From positions 1 to 15,080 of the forward strand of contig CAKSUD010000040.1 of NCBI GenBank assembly GCA_934500865.1: a stretch of DNA of 15,080 nucleotides. Direction: 5' to 3'. The notes below the pieces were generated by a model. That model had not been told where the DNA came from and made no database searches. It saw only the letters and a program-made list of their open reading frames with translations. The stretch is from an uncultured Clostridia bacterium (GTDB taxonomy: Bacteria; Bacillota; Clostridia; TANB77; RGIG9151). The stretch's first letter is position 1; each line of letters begins with the position of its first letter. The translations under genes and the position numbers were made by a program. Below are positions 7,559 through 14,033 of the stretch, in pieces.

Positions 7559-7593
7559 AAAAAATTAACCGCTACCTTTGCCGAGGGCGGTTA
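7559..7593 (-). terminator. Terminator of the 29-codon mini-gene
   Basis: The 7-bp stem 7593-7587/7572-7566, extended by CCT/AGG (7586-7584/7577-7575), is followed on the minus strand by a T6 run (7564-7559). The TAA stop codon of the small ORF forms the first bases of the stem. On the plus strand only a weak U-rich stretch follows, so termination in that direction is less certain. Confidence 0.8.
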
Positions 7594-7680
7594 GTTTGCT
7601 TTATTAGTGAAAATTATCATAAAGAAGATGATAAGAACTAAAATTCTGATAATCGTTCTAAATATGTAATTATTCTTCAT
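7591..7680 (-). CDS. 29-residue hydrophobic peptide, candidate type I toxin
   Basis: The ORF begins MKNNYIFRTIIR and continues as an almost unbroken run of Ile/Leu/Val/Phe to a short polar tail TNKAN: one membrane segment with a basic N-terminus. It has an unusually complete gene setting. There is a minus-strand promoter at 7745-7773. The ribosome site AAAGGAGGTGAT, the full complement of the 16S 3' end, ends five bases before the ATG and is locked in a 9-bp hairpin. A terminator stem begins at the stop codon. A perfect promoter on the other strand would make antisense RNA. This arrangement is that of type I toxin mRNAs. I recognise no specific toxin family by sequence; a regulatory membrane peptide is the alternative. 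Confidence 0.6.
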   Translation of the reverse strand: MKNNYIFRTIIRILVLIIFFMIIFTNKAN

Positions 7681-7685
7681 AAGCA

Positions 7686-7707
7686 TCACCTCCTTTATAG
7701 GAAGTGA
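7686..7707 (-). promoter_or_regulatory. Ribosome site sequestered in a hairpin
   Basis: In minus-strand RNA, UCACUUCCU (7707-7699) pairs with AGGAGGUGA (7694-7686) over nine positions with loop AUAA, hiding the ribosome site of the 29-codon ORF. One pair is a U-G wobble, which becomes a C-A mismatch in plus-strand RNA. The stem is therefore favoured on the strand that carries the ORF. Confidence 0.65.
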
Positions 7708-7744
7708 GCCAACCGCTGACCGTTATGGGTTTCCTCTTGAAAAA

Positions 7745-7773
7745 ATACTATCATAAATATGGAAAATTTTCAA
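7745..7773 (-). promoter_or_regulatory. Predicted promoter of the 29-codon mini-gene
   Basis: Read on the minus strand: -35 TTGAAA (7773-7768), a 17-base spacer, and -10 TAGTAT (7750-7745) with an extended TG one base before the -10. Predicted start is near 7738, the first base of the inverted repeat arm. It looks weaker than the opposing promoter at 7481. Confidence 0.5.
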
Positions 7774-7797
7774 TAGCAAGTTTACCACATCTTGCCA

Positions 7798-7936
7798 TTT
7801 TTTATTTTCTAGGAAAGTTCGAGCTATGAGTTAAAACTTTAACTTAGTACAAACCCGGTCTAATTAAAATTTAGCTGATGAAATCAGCGTTAAAAATTTT
7901 AATTAGTAGCTCGAACGACCGCCAGAAAACAAAAAA
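7798..7936. repeat. Structured palindromic element, possible ncRNA
   Basis: The outer arms are imperfect: T6-N-TTTTCT-N-G (7798-7812) and GTTCGAGCTA (7817-7826) mirror 7907-7936. Inside is a hairpin AGTTAA/TTAACT. A 13-bp AT-rich stem, CTAATTAAAATTT with AAATTTTAATTAG, carries an inner hairpin GCTGAT-gaa-ATCAGC. CGGTC in the middle can pair with GACCG just outside the arm (7917-7921), giving a possible pseudoknot. I recognise no riboswitch or known RNA class. It may be an RNA domain or a palindromic intergenic repeat. Confidence 0.6.
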
Positions 7937-7951
7937 GATTTCCTTGATATT

Positions 7952-7996
7952 GTTGACCGAAGGTCAACATGGTGTGGACTTTAGTCCACTTTTTTT
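7952..7996 (+). terminator. Tandem hairpins with strong terminator
   Basis: GTTGACC-gaa-GGTCAAC (7952-7968) is followed by GTGGACT-tt-AGTCCAC (7974-7989) and a T7 run (7990-7996). The second hairpin is a classic intrinsic terminator on the plus strand. It would stop transcripts coming from the flagellar operon or the 7481 promoter before the dnaJ promoter. Confidence 0.8.
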
Positions 7997-8051
7997 ATTT
8001 TAAACCTGTGGGACAAAATATAGACAGTATTTCTTTTTTGTTTAAAAACTC

Positions 8052-8080
8052 TTGTTTTTTAGGTGATTATTATATATGAT
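8052..8080 (+). promoter_or_regulatory. Predicted promoter of dnaJ-like operon
   Basis: -35 TTGTTT (8052-8057), a 17-base spacer, and -10 TATGAT (8075-8080, 5 of 6). Predicted start is near 8087. There is no CIRCE element (TTAGCACTC-N9-GAGTGCTAA), so HrcA control is not indicated. Confidence 0.45.
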
Positions 8081-8118
8081 AAAGACGTGAAAGTGACCTA
8101 TAAAAGGTGGGGGAAAAT

Positions 8119-9063
8119 ATGAAGTGTAAAGATTACTATAGTTTACTAGAAATAAAGCGAACAGCGAGTGGTGACGAAATTAAGAAGGCTTATAGAGCCC
8201 TAGCTAAGAAATATCATCCTGATGCTAATATAGGAAATGCTGAGGCAGAGGAAATATTTAAGGATATTAATGAGGCGTATGAAGTTTTAGGAAATCCTGA
8301 GAAAAAAAGAAAGTATGATTCTATATTAAATAGATTTAATTTCTTGTCCGGCTTTGAGTTTGACCCAAGTAAGTTTGGTTTTAAACATGAAACAGAATTC
8401 TCAGGCAGCACAGACGGTGCTTTTAGCGATTTCTACGACTTGTTTTTTGGTCAAGATTCTGTTGAGTTTGATGACAAGACGTTTGAAACAGCATTCTATA
8501 AGAAGGAAGAACAACTTTTATTTAAGCGTGGAGAAGATGTATTTGTAAATTACGAAGTGACGTTAGAAGAGGCTTTTCATGGTTTAGAGACTACAATTCA
8601 TGTAAAGACTGCTGCTAACAAAATTAAGGAGTATGAAATTACTATTCCTGAAGGTTCTAAGACCGGAGATAAAATTAAGTTGATGGGTAAAGGGTTACCT
8701 GGAGTTATTGGAGCTCCTCCAGGAGATTTATATGTAAATATTATTGTTAAGAAGCATGATTTGTTTACTATAAAGGGTAAAGACCTTGAAACGGACATCT
8801 TAATTACACCTTGGGAAGCTATATTTGGTGGTAGAGCTATTATTGATGGAATTGACGGAAAATTGAATGTAAAAATTCCTGCTGGGGTACAGACTTCGGA
8901 TAAACTACGAATTGCCGGTAAAGGTTATAAAAATGGTGTGAGTCGTGGAGACTTACTTGGAAGAATTAAAATTGTTGTGCCAAGTAATCTTACTGATAAA
9001 GAAAAGGAGTTATTTAAAGAACTTCAAAAGATTTCTAATTTTGAACCGAGGAAGGTGATGTAG
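8119..9063 (+). CDS. DnaJ-family co-chaperone without zinc finger (CbpA-like)
   Basis: A J-domain protein expected to stimulate Hsp70 (DnaK) ATPase and to bind substrate through its C-terminal domains. The J domain occupies about residues 4-68 with the catalytic HPD at 33-35 and the ending NPEKKRKYD. A Gly/Phe/Asp-rich linker covers about 72-125. Two beta-rich C-terminal substrate-binding domains follow (YEVTLEEAFHG, IPEGSKTGDKIKL, IPAGVQTSDKLRIAGKG). The cysteine-rich zinc finger of true DnaJ is missing, so this is a class B protein. The ATG at 8119 follows AAAGGTGGGGG; a GTG at 8107 lies inside that site and is not the start. The 314-residue gene is followed after two bases by a large membrane-protein gene. 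No dnaK or grpE is nearby. Confidence 0.9.
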   Translation: MKCKDYYSLLEIKRTASGDEIKKAYRALAKKYHPDANIGNAEAEEIFKDINEAYEVLGNPEKKRKYDSILNRFNFLSGFEFDPSKFGFKHETEFSGSTDGAFSDFYDLFFGQDSVEFDDKTFETAFYKKEEQLLFKRGEDVFVNYEVTLEEAFHGLETTIHVKTAANKIKEYEITIPEGSKTGDKIKLMGKGLPGVIGAPPGDLYVNIIVKKHDLFTIKGKDLETDILITPWEAIFGGRAIIDGIDGKLNVKIPAGVQTSDKLRIAGKGYKNGVSRGDLLGRIKIVVPSNLTDKEKELFKELQKISNFEPRKVM

Positions 9064-9065
9064 TT

Positions 9066-11468
9066 ATGCATAAAGCGTTACTATACATTGCAGGTGGAAT
9101 TAACTTAGCTATTGGAAGTTTATTATTACTTATTACTTTGGTTTTTGGTTATGGATTTGGTTTTGAAATTGTTCCACTTCTTATATTTTTAGGAACAGGT
9201 GCAGTTTTTACTTATGCAGCGAGTCGAGACGAATTAAATTCTTCTTTTAATAAATTTGTTTTGATTTCGGCAATTTTAAATGTTTTTACTTGCAATATTG
9301 TTTCGTTTGTTTTGGGCGTAATAGGCTATGCTTATTTACCAAGTAATACAGGAAGTGAAAGCGTTAAAAATGTTAAAAAAGAACTTACTGCTGAGGAAAA
9401 AGAAGCTAGAAGAATGAGAAACATTCTAGGTCTTGGGGTTGGACTTGTTGTTATTGCTGGTGTTGTGTTTGCTACTTCTACATGGGATACATTATCCGGT
9501 AGTGCAAAGACTATAATTCTTGTTTTCTCTGCAATTTTATTCTTCTTGGTTTCAGTTTTGGCAGAGAAGAAACTTAGTCTTAAGATTTCCGGTATGATGT
9601 ATTATATGCTAAGTAATGTTTTGCTTGCTGTATCTATTTTGGCTGCCGGGTATTTTGAAATCTTTGGAAAATGGTTTTCACTAAATGGTGCAGGAAGTAA
9701 TTTATTTGTTGCTGTTTTGTGGGCAGTTATCGGAGTTTTATCCGGCTTAGCGTATACTAAGTATAAAAATAAGAGAATTTTATATTTAATGTATTTGTCT
9801 TTGATGTCGGTTATATACTTTGGTGTTTTGGCTACTGGACTTACTTGTGATTTCTCTATTTTGATTGTTAGTGTGATTTTGGCTATTGGAGCTTTATATA
9901 AGAAGACAGATGTTTTTTGCAAGTTTTCTAAAATAGCATTGCCGGTTTTAGCTGTAATCTTGTTTGGAAATATTATAAAGCTAGAGGATAATACGATAAT
10001 AAGTTTAATTTCTTTTATTGTTTTATCTGCGACACAGTACTATTTAGCTATGGTTGAGAATAACGAGTTCTATAAGGTGTTTGCACCACTTTCGACTGTT
10101 ATTAATGCTACTGCTATTAGTTTAATTGGTGAGACGAAGTCAGAGGTGTTATTACTTCAAATAGCTTTGATAGCTCTTGGTGTATATGCGATTGGATATT
10201 ATAAGCGAAATGATAAGCTTATCTCTAATGTTTCCTCTGTTGTTGCTAATTTGACATGGTTATATGTTGTGATTGATGCGTTAGATTTAGGTTTTTATTA
10301 TTTAGCTGTGGTTACTGCAGTTGTAATGCTTGGAACTTCTATTATTGTTAGTTTAGATAAGAATAGCGATAAGTATCATTACGAAAAAATAGTTGAACCT
10401 ATTAAAGTTTTTATATTAATACTTACTGTTTGCAGATTGATGGAATCGCTTGGCGTAATTGGAACTATTGCTATTGAGTTAATATTTTTAGTTACATTCT
10501 TTTTAATGTATTTAATAAGACGTGGAACATTTAAGTTTGTTTATTTTGCCCTTACTTGTGTTGTTGCACTTTGGACATTAATTACTTTTAGAAATGATTT
10601 TGCACCTGTTACTCAAATAGTGAATAGTGTTGTTATATTAGGATTATTACTAAGCGCCGTGATGAATAAGGAAGGAAAGTACATTAATTTCAAAGAGGGG
10701 TTATATATCGGATTATTATTATCTATTCTTTCGATATTTACCGGATTTGCTGAAAAGTATGAAAATTTAGAACTTGTTTGTGCAACAGGTATTCTTATAA
10801 TCTATGCTATTGCGTTCTTAATTGTTCGTAAGGATAACATATTAAAGCTTATAACTACTTTGGCGGTACTTATTCCGTATTATATTACATTAAATAGTTT
10901 AGTGGATATGACTATGAATAGCGATAATTTTGTGTTTGTAAGGAATATGGAGCATGTATTTGGAAGTATCCCTTGGTTAGTTATGATTATTGTTTATACA
11001 AGAGGTTTTTTACAAAGTGTAGAGTACAAGTATACGAAAGTTATTGAGGCTGCGGCATTGTCTGTTTGGTATATTTATGCTTTATCGCGTGTATGCTCTG
11101 AAACGGGAATATTTGTTGGAATTGTTGCACTAATTTCAATTTTAGTTGGCTATAAGTCAGAAAAATATGTTGCGTTTTATTACACCGGTATTGTATTTAC
11201 AGTAATTAATTTGTTTATGCAGTTAAAGGATGTATGGGATTTTATTCCTGTTTGGGCATATATTTTAGTGGCCGGACTTGTTTTAATTGGGATTGTTACG
11301 TATAAGGAATATTCAAAGACGAAACCTAAATGTGAGAAAGTTGTGCCGGAGATTATAGAGCCTGATGCGACAACAGTAAAGAAGTCACAAGTTGATAACA
11401 GAGCTATTATAGTTGGTAGCATAATTTATTTTGGAATTTTAGTGTTTGCCGTTATACAATTTATATAA
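9066..11468 (+). CDS. Large polytopic membrane protein, function unknown
   Basis: Unrecognised in function. The 800-residue protein is hydrophobic almost throughout, with roughly twenty or more predicted membrane segments. The first 95 residues form a small membrane unit. A charged cytoplasmic loop (KKELTAEEKEARRMRN, about 102-118) leads to a segment resembling DUF2157-type proteins (GVVFATSTWDTLSGSAKTII). After a long run of short-loop helices, a charged loop (about 745-775) and a final C-terminal helix close the protein. There are no obvious catalytic motifs or signal peptide. The ATG lies two bases after the stop of the dnaJ-like gene, with AGGAAGGTGATG inside the end of that gene, so the two are translationally coupled. 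The large membrane partner may be why a J-domain protein is encoded here. The DUF2157 resemblance is a weak impression. Confidence 0.8.
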   Translation: MHKALLYIAGGINLAIGSLLLLITLVFGYGFGFEIVPLLIFLGTGAVFTYAASRDELNSSFNKFVLISAILNVFTCNIVSFVLGVIGYAYLPSNTGSESVKNVKKELTAEEKEARRMRNILGLGVGLVVIAGVVFATSTWDTLSGSAKTIILVFSAILFFLVSVLAEKKLSLKISGMMYYMLSNVLLAVSILAAGYFEIFGKWFSLNGAGSNLFVAVLWAVIGVLSGLAYTKYKNKRILYLMYLSLMSVIYFGVLATGLTCDFSILIVSVILAIGALYKKTDVFCKFSKIALPVLAVILFGNIIKLEDNTIISLISFIVLSATQYYLAMVENNEFYKVFAPLSTVINATAISLIGETKSEVLLLQIALIALGVYAIGYYKRNDKLISNVSSVVANLTWLYVVIDALDLGFYYLAVVTAVVMLGTSIIVSLDKNSDKYHYEKIVEPIKVFILILTVCRLMESLGVIGTIAIELIFLVTFFLMYLIRRGTFKFVYFALTCVVALWTLITFRNDFAPVTQIVNSVVILGLLLSAVMNKEGKYINFKEGLYIGLLLSILSIFTGFAEKYENLELVCATGILIIYAIAFLIVRKDNILKLITTLAVLIPYYITLNSLVDMTMNSDNFVFVRNMEHVFGSIPWLVMIIVYTRGFLQSVEYKYTKVIEAAALSVWYIYALSRVCSETGIFVGIVALISILVGYKSEKYVAFYYTGIVFTVINLFMQLKDVWDFIPVWAYILVAGLVLIGIVTYKEYSKTKPKCEKVVPEIIEPDATTVKKSQVDNRAIIVGSIIYFGILVFAVIQFI

Positions 11469-11486
11469 GAACAAATTTTTTGAAGG

Positions 11487-11520
11487 CTGTAAAAAAACTC
11501 ATTTTTTGAGTTTTTTACAG
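11487..11520 (+). terminator. Terminator after the dnaJ-membrane protein operon
   Basis: A hairpin AAAAAACTCA-TTTT-TGAGTTTTTT with an A-rich left and T-rich right side, extended outward by CTGT/ACAG. It lies 18 bases after the stop codon of the membrane-protein gene. Its A/T symmetry could let it act in both directions, but no minus-strand gene ends here. Confidence 0.72.
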
Positions 11521-11549
11521 TCCTTTATATGTTAGAAAAGGTGATTGAA

Positions 11550-12563
11550 TTGAATACTATTTTATTAAATTGCAATAAGGAAGATTTTAAAAAAGCGGGT
11601 GAGATAATAGCTAGTGGTGGTACTGTTATTTTTCCTACTGAAACTGTGTACGGTCTTGGAGCTAATGCGCTAGAAGATGAGGCTGTAAAAAAGATTTTTA
11701 TTGCTAAGGGACGTCCTTCGGATAATCCTTTAATTGTGCATATCGATTCGTTTGAAAAGATAGATAGATATGTAGAAGAAGTGACAGAGAATGCAAAAAA
11801 ATTGGCTGATGCTTATTGGCCCGGTCCTATGACTTTAATTTTGAAGAAAAAAAGTATTATTTCTGATTCTGTTAGTGCGGGATTGGATACTGTTGGTATA
11901 AGAATTCCTGAAAGTGAGGAAGCAAGAGAGTTTTTACACGCGTGTGATTTGCCTGTTGCTGCTCCTAGTGCTAATTTATCAGGAAGTCCAAGTCCTACAA
12001 CGTATAAACATGTTGTAGATGATATGCTAGGAAGGGTTGACGCCATAATTAATGGCAAGGACTGTGACGTTGGAGTAGAATCAACAGTTATTGACGTAAC
12101 CGGCGATGTCCCTGTTATACTTCGTCCTGGTGCTATAACTCCTGAGATGGTAGAGAAAGTTTGTGGAAGTGTGATTATAGATAAAGGTGTAAATGGTGTT
12201 ACGTCTAGTGAAAAGCCTCGTTCTCCAGGAATGAAGTACAGACATTATGCACCTAAGGCTAAAGTTATCCTTATTGAAGATGATGAAATTGAAAATATAG
12301 TTGAGAAAATGCTTAATGAAGCCAAGAAGGATGCGGATAATTCTATTATCTTATGTACAGAACAGACAAAAGAGTATTTTAATGGTTTTAATGTTATGGT
12401 TATAGGTGATAGAAACGAGCCTAAAACTGTGGCAAGAAAATTGTTTGATGCTTTTAGAAGATGTGATGAACAAGGCTATAAGTTTATAGTCTTAGAAGGG
12501 ATACAGGAAGAGGGCATAGGCTTAGCTGTTATGAATAGAGCGCATAGAGCAGCTAATGCGTAG
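11550..12563 (+). CDS. tsaC: Threonylcarbamoyl-AMP synthase, Sua5 type
   Basis: Makes threonylcarbamoyl-adenylate from threonine, bicarbonate and ATP, the first step of the t6A modification at position 37 of ANN-decoding tRNAs. The YrdC/Sua5 core spans about residues 10-205: GGTVIFPTETVYGLGANA, KGRPSDNPL, PSANLSGSPSPT, VESTVIDV and LRPGAIT. The linker carries SPGMKYRHYAPKA. The C-terminal Sua5 domain (about 235-335) marks the long Sua5 type rather than short TsaC. A TTG start at 11550 is chosen because AAAAGGTGA sits just upstream; the in-frame ATG at 11529 lacks a ribosome site. The 337-residue product is full length. It is a single gene between a terminator and the large palindrome at 12596. 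The partners TsaB, TsaD and TsaE are not in the window. Confidence 0.93.
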   Translation: MNTILLNCNKEDFKKAGEIIASGGTVIFPTETVYGLGANALEDEAVKKIFIAKGRPSDNPLIVHIDSFEKIDRYVEEVTENAKKLADAYWPGPMTLILKKKSIISDSVSAGLDTVGIRIPESEEAREFLHACDLPVAAPSANLSGSPSPTTYKHVVDDMLGRVDAIINGKDCDVGVESTVIDVTGDVPVILRPGAITPEMVEKVCGSVIIDKGVNGVTSSEKPRSPGMKYRHYAPKAKVILIEDDEIENIVEKMLNEAKKDADNSIILCTEQTKEYFNGFNVMVIGDRNEPKTVARKLFDAFRRCDEQGYKFIVLEGIQEEGIGLAVMNRAHRAANA

Positions 12564-12595
12564 ATAATTTCTGTAAGAGGTATTTAAAAATACGA

Positions 12596-12807
12596 AGGCT
12601 ATCGCCAATATACATAAATGTCGCTCCAAGGACTACGTTTTATAAGGTTCTAGCCAAATTACCGACCGTCGCTCAAAGTCGACATCCTTGTCGACTTTCG
12701 CTCAAAATTTCATCCGCGAAATTTTGACGGTCTTGCCTTCGGCAAATTTGGAGAACCGGATTAAAACTCCGTAAAGTCGCTCTATTTATGCATATTGGCG
12801 ATAGCCT
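12596..12807. repeat. Large multi-branched palindromic element
   Basis: Outer arms 12596-12619 and 12784-12807 pair over 24 positions with one mismatch. Inside, GTTTTA (12637) pairs with TAAAAC (12762). GGTTCT plus CCAAATT (12646-12660) pair with AATTTGG plus AGAACC (12745-12757). GACCGTC (12664) pairs with GACGGTC (12726) and encloses two hairpins, AAAGTCGAC/GTCGACTTT (12675-12698) and AAAATTTC/GAAATTTT (12704-12725). TTGCC-ttc-GGCAA (12733-12745) is an alternative stem. The heptamer GTCGCTC occurs at 12620, 12668 and 12776, and TTCGCTC at 12697, all on one strand. There is no ORF and no clear target duplication. It lies between convergent tsaC and dacF and may also end both transcripts. A mobile-type intergenic repeat or a structured RNA are both possible. 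Confidence 0.85.
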
Positions 12808-12822
12808 CCTTAGTACTATAAA

Positions 12823-13956
12823 TTAATTTACATAGCTTTGGTAGTTCAAGTATGAACTGCCTATTTTTTTTACATAGTCGAGTATACTTAAACGTTTTAT
12901 TGTGTATGGTGCTAATATATTTATTTCGCCTATTACGTCGTTACCGATTATGAATTGTACTGTACCGAGTGGTTCGTTTATTTCTATGGGAGCAATGATA
13001 TTTTCTTTTACAATTTTTCTTACGGCTAAATTACTTTTTTCACTTTCTGTTAGAGGTAGTATAAATGATGATTCATAGATTGGTTTAATGCTTGTTTTTG
13101 TTCCTTTTTTTATCACTATTGAAAAATTTAATGGATACAGCTCTTTTAAGTCATATAGCTTATAATTATCAAAGCAGTAATCTAAGATTTTAACACTATC
13201 ATTTATTCTTGCTTTAGATGATGGGTCTCCTAATAATACTGCAATTATTTCTAAGTCATTACGTTTGGCAGATGCGACTAAGCATTTCCCGGCAAGACTT
13301 GTATATCCGGTTTTTACTCCGTTTGCTCCTTCATAAAATGAAAGTAGGGGATTAGTATTTGAGAGTTGTTTTGTCTTGCCATTTTTGAATTTCATAGTAT
13401 AGTGAGAGGTAGATACAAGCTTCCGTATTGTGGGATTGTTTAATGCGTATTTTGCTATTATTGCCATATCGTATGCGGTGGAGTAATGTTCAGGAGAGTC
13501 TAGACCATGGGGAGTTACAAAGTTTGTGTTTAGTGCTCCTATTTCTTTTGCTTTTTCATTCATAAGTTTTGCAAATTCTTCTACTGTGCCGGAAGTATGT
13601 TCGGCAATGGCAACAGCTGCATCATTGCCTGAGTTTAGCATTAAACCATACATAAGCTCGCTTAGTTCTATTTCGTCATTTTTTTTCAAGTCAACTGATG
13701 AACCACCGGTCCAGGTAGCGTTATTGCTTACAACTACGGTGTCTGTTAGTAGATTTTGCTCTAATGCTACTATTGCTGTCATTATTTTTGTTGTACTTGC
13801 CATTGGCACTTTTACGTTCGCATCTTTTTCGTATATTATTCTACCGGTTGATGCCTCAATTGCTATCGCACTTTTTGCAGATATGCTAGGAATTGCATAA
13901 CTTGCAGTAACATTAAAAAGTATAAGAAATAGAAAAACAATTAGTGTTTTTTTCAA
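12823..13956 (-). CDS. dacF: D-alanyl-D-alanine carboxypeptidase (DacF/PBP5 family)
   Basis: A low-molecular-weight penicillin-binding protein that removes the terminal D-alanine from peptidoglycan stem peptides, limiting cross-linking. The signal peptide covers residues 1-21 (cleavage after TASYA). The active-site motifs are Ser54-Thr-Thr-Lys57 (SxxK), Ser109-Gly-Asn111 (SxN), and Lys215-Thr-Gly217 (KTG), all intact. The C-terminal beta domain (about 275-350) and a last segment, RLSILDYVKKIGSSYL, which could bind the membrane, match PBP5-type proteins. The TTG start at 13956 follows GGGGGT by eight bases. It has 377 residues. No strong promoter is visible upstream, and it may partly depend on read-through from the WG-repeat gene despite the terminator. 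The dacF symbol is by family; dacB is an alternative name. Confidence 0.9.
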   Translation of the reverse strand: MKKTLIVFLFLILFNVTASYAIPSISAKSAIAIEASTGRIIYEKDANVKVPMASTTKIMTAIVALEQNLLTDTVVVSNNATWTGGSSVDLKKNDEIELSELMYGLMLNSGNDAAVAIAEHTSGTVEEFAKLMNEKAKEIGALNTNFVTPHGLDSPEHYSTAYDMAIIAKYALNNPTIRKLVSTSHYTMKFKNGKTKQLSNTNPLLSFYEGANGVKTGYTSLAGKCLVASAKRNDLEIIAVLLGDPSSKARINDSVKILDYCFDNYKLYDLKELYPLNFSIVIKKGTKTSIKPIYESSFILPLTESEKSNLAVRKIVKENIIAPIEINEPLGTVQFIIGNDVIGEINILAPYTIKRLSILDYVKKIGSSYLNYQSYVN

Positions 13957-14001
13957 AGTGTATTACCCCCAATTCTTTTAAAATATATATGATTAAAAAA
14001 T

Positions 14002-14030
14002 AAAAAAAAGCACCCCGAAGGGTGCTTTTT
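14002..14030 (-). terminator. Terminator of the WG-repeat gene
   Basis: On the minus strand, GCACCC-TTCG-GGGTGC (14025-14010) has a stable UUCG loop and is followed by T8 (14009-14002). An A5 run before the stem lets it also work on the plus strand. It lies four bases beyond the stop codon of the WG-repeat gene and separates it from dacF. Confidence 0.9.
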
Positions 14031-14033
14031 ATG

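Larger units (their letters stand above)
7520..7738. repeat. Inverted repeat flanking the mini-gene
   Basis: Two 11-base perfect blocks in each arm: AAGAGGAAACC (7520-7530) with 7728-7738, and CGGTTGGCTCA (7538-7548) with 7705-7715. They are separated by unequal unpaired segments of 7 and 12 bases. The outer block coincides with the predicted 5' ends of both convergent transcripts, so the two RNAs would begin with nearly the same sequence. No target-site duplication is visible at the edges. Confidence 0.85.
7516..7803 (+). ncRNA. Predicted antisense RNA over the small hydrophobic ORF
   Basis: This transcript is inferred from the perfect promoter at 7481-7509. Its end is uncertain. It may stop soon after 7593 at the shared hairpin (weak U-run). 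It may stop near 7803, where GCAAG/CTTGC (7776-7780/7791-7795) is followed by a T6 run. It may also run to the strong terminator at 7974-7996. The longer forms are complementary to the complete minus-strand mini-gene, including its ribosome site. They can also fold end to end through the 7520-7548/7705-7738 inverted repeat. No plus-strand reading frame of note is present. Proposed role: antitoxin RNA. Confidence 0.45.

Noticed and set aside
7685..7697. Fragment of 16S rRNA 3' end on the plus strand (ATCACCTCCTTTA)
   Set aside because: It is only the complement of the ribosome site of the minus-strand 29-codon ORF; no other 16S sequence flanks it.
7520..7738. Invertible promoter switch for flagellar phase variation
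   Set aside because: The arms are interrupted and unequal (7 versus 12 bases), the best promoter lies outside them, and no recombinase gene is nearby.
7520..7738. MITE insertion
   Set aside because: No target-site duplication is visible, and both predicted transcript starts coincide with the arms, which favours a functional locus. It is not fully excluded.
7516..7740. 6S RNA, because the plus transcript has a closing stem, an internal bubble and a second stem
   Set aside because: The region inside the second stem does not continue as an irregular duplex, and the minus strand carries a convincing mini-gene that explains the structure better.
7874..7880. Hammerhead ribozyme core (CTGATGA)
   Set aside because: The matching GAAA and cleavage-site segments are missing, and these bases form a simple GCTGAT-gaa-ATCAGC hairpin.
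8081..8118. CIRCE/HrcA operator upstream of the dnaJ-like gene
   Set aside because: No TTAGCACTC-N9-GAGTGCTAA sequence is present.
12580..12594. Small GTATTT/AAATAC hairpin as tsaC terminator
   Set aside because: The stem is only six A/T-rich pairs and no T-run follows; the larger element next to it is the better candidate.
13526..13900. 124-codon plus-strand reading frame opposite dacF
   Set aside because: It is antisense to conserved catalytic motifs of the carboxypeptidase, rich in serine/isoleucine from reversed codons, and without a ribosome site.
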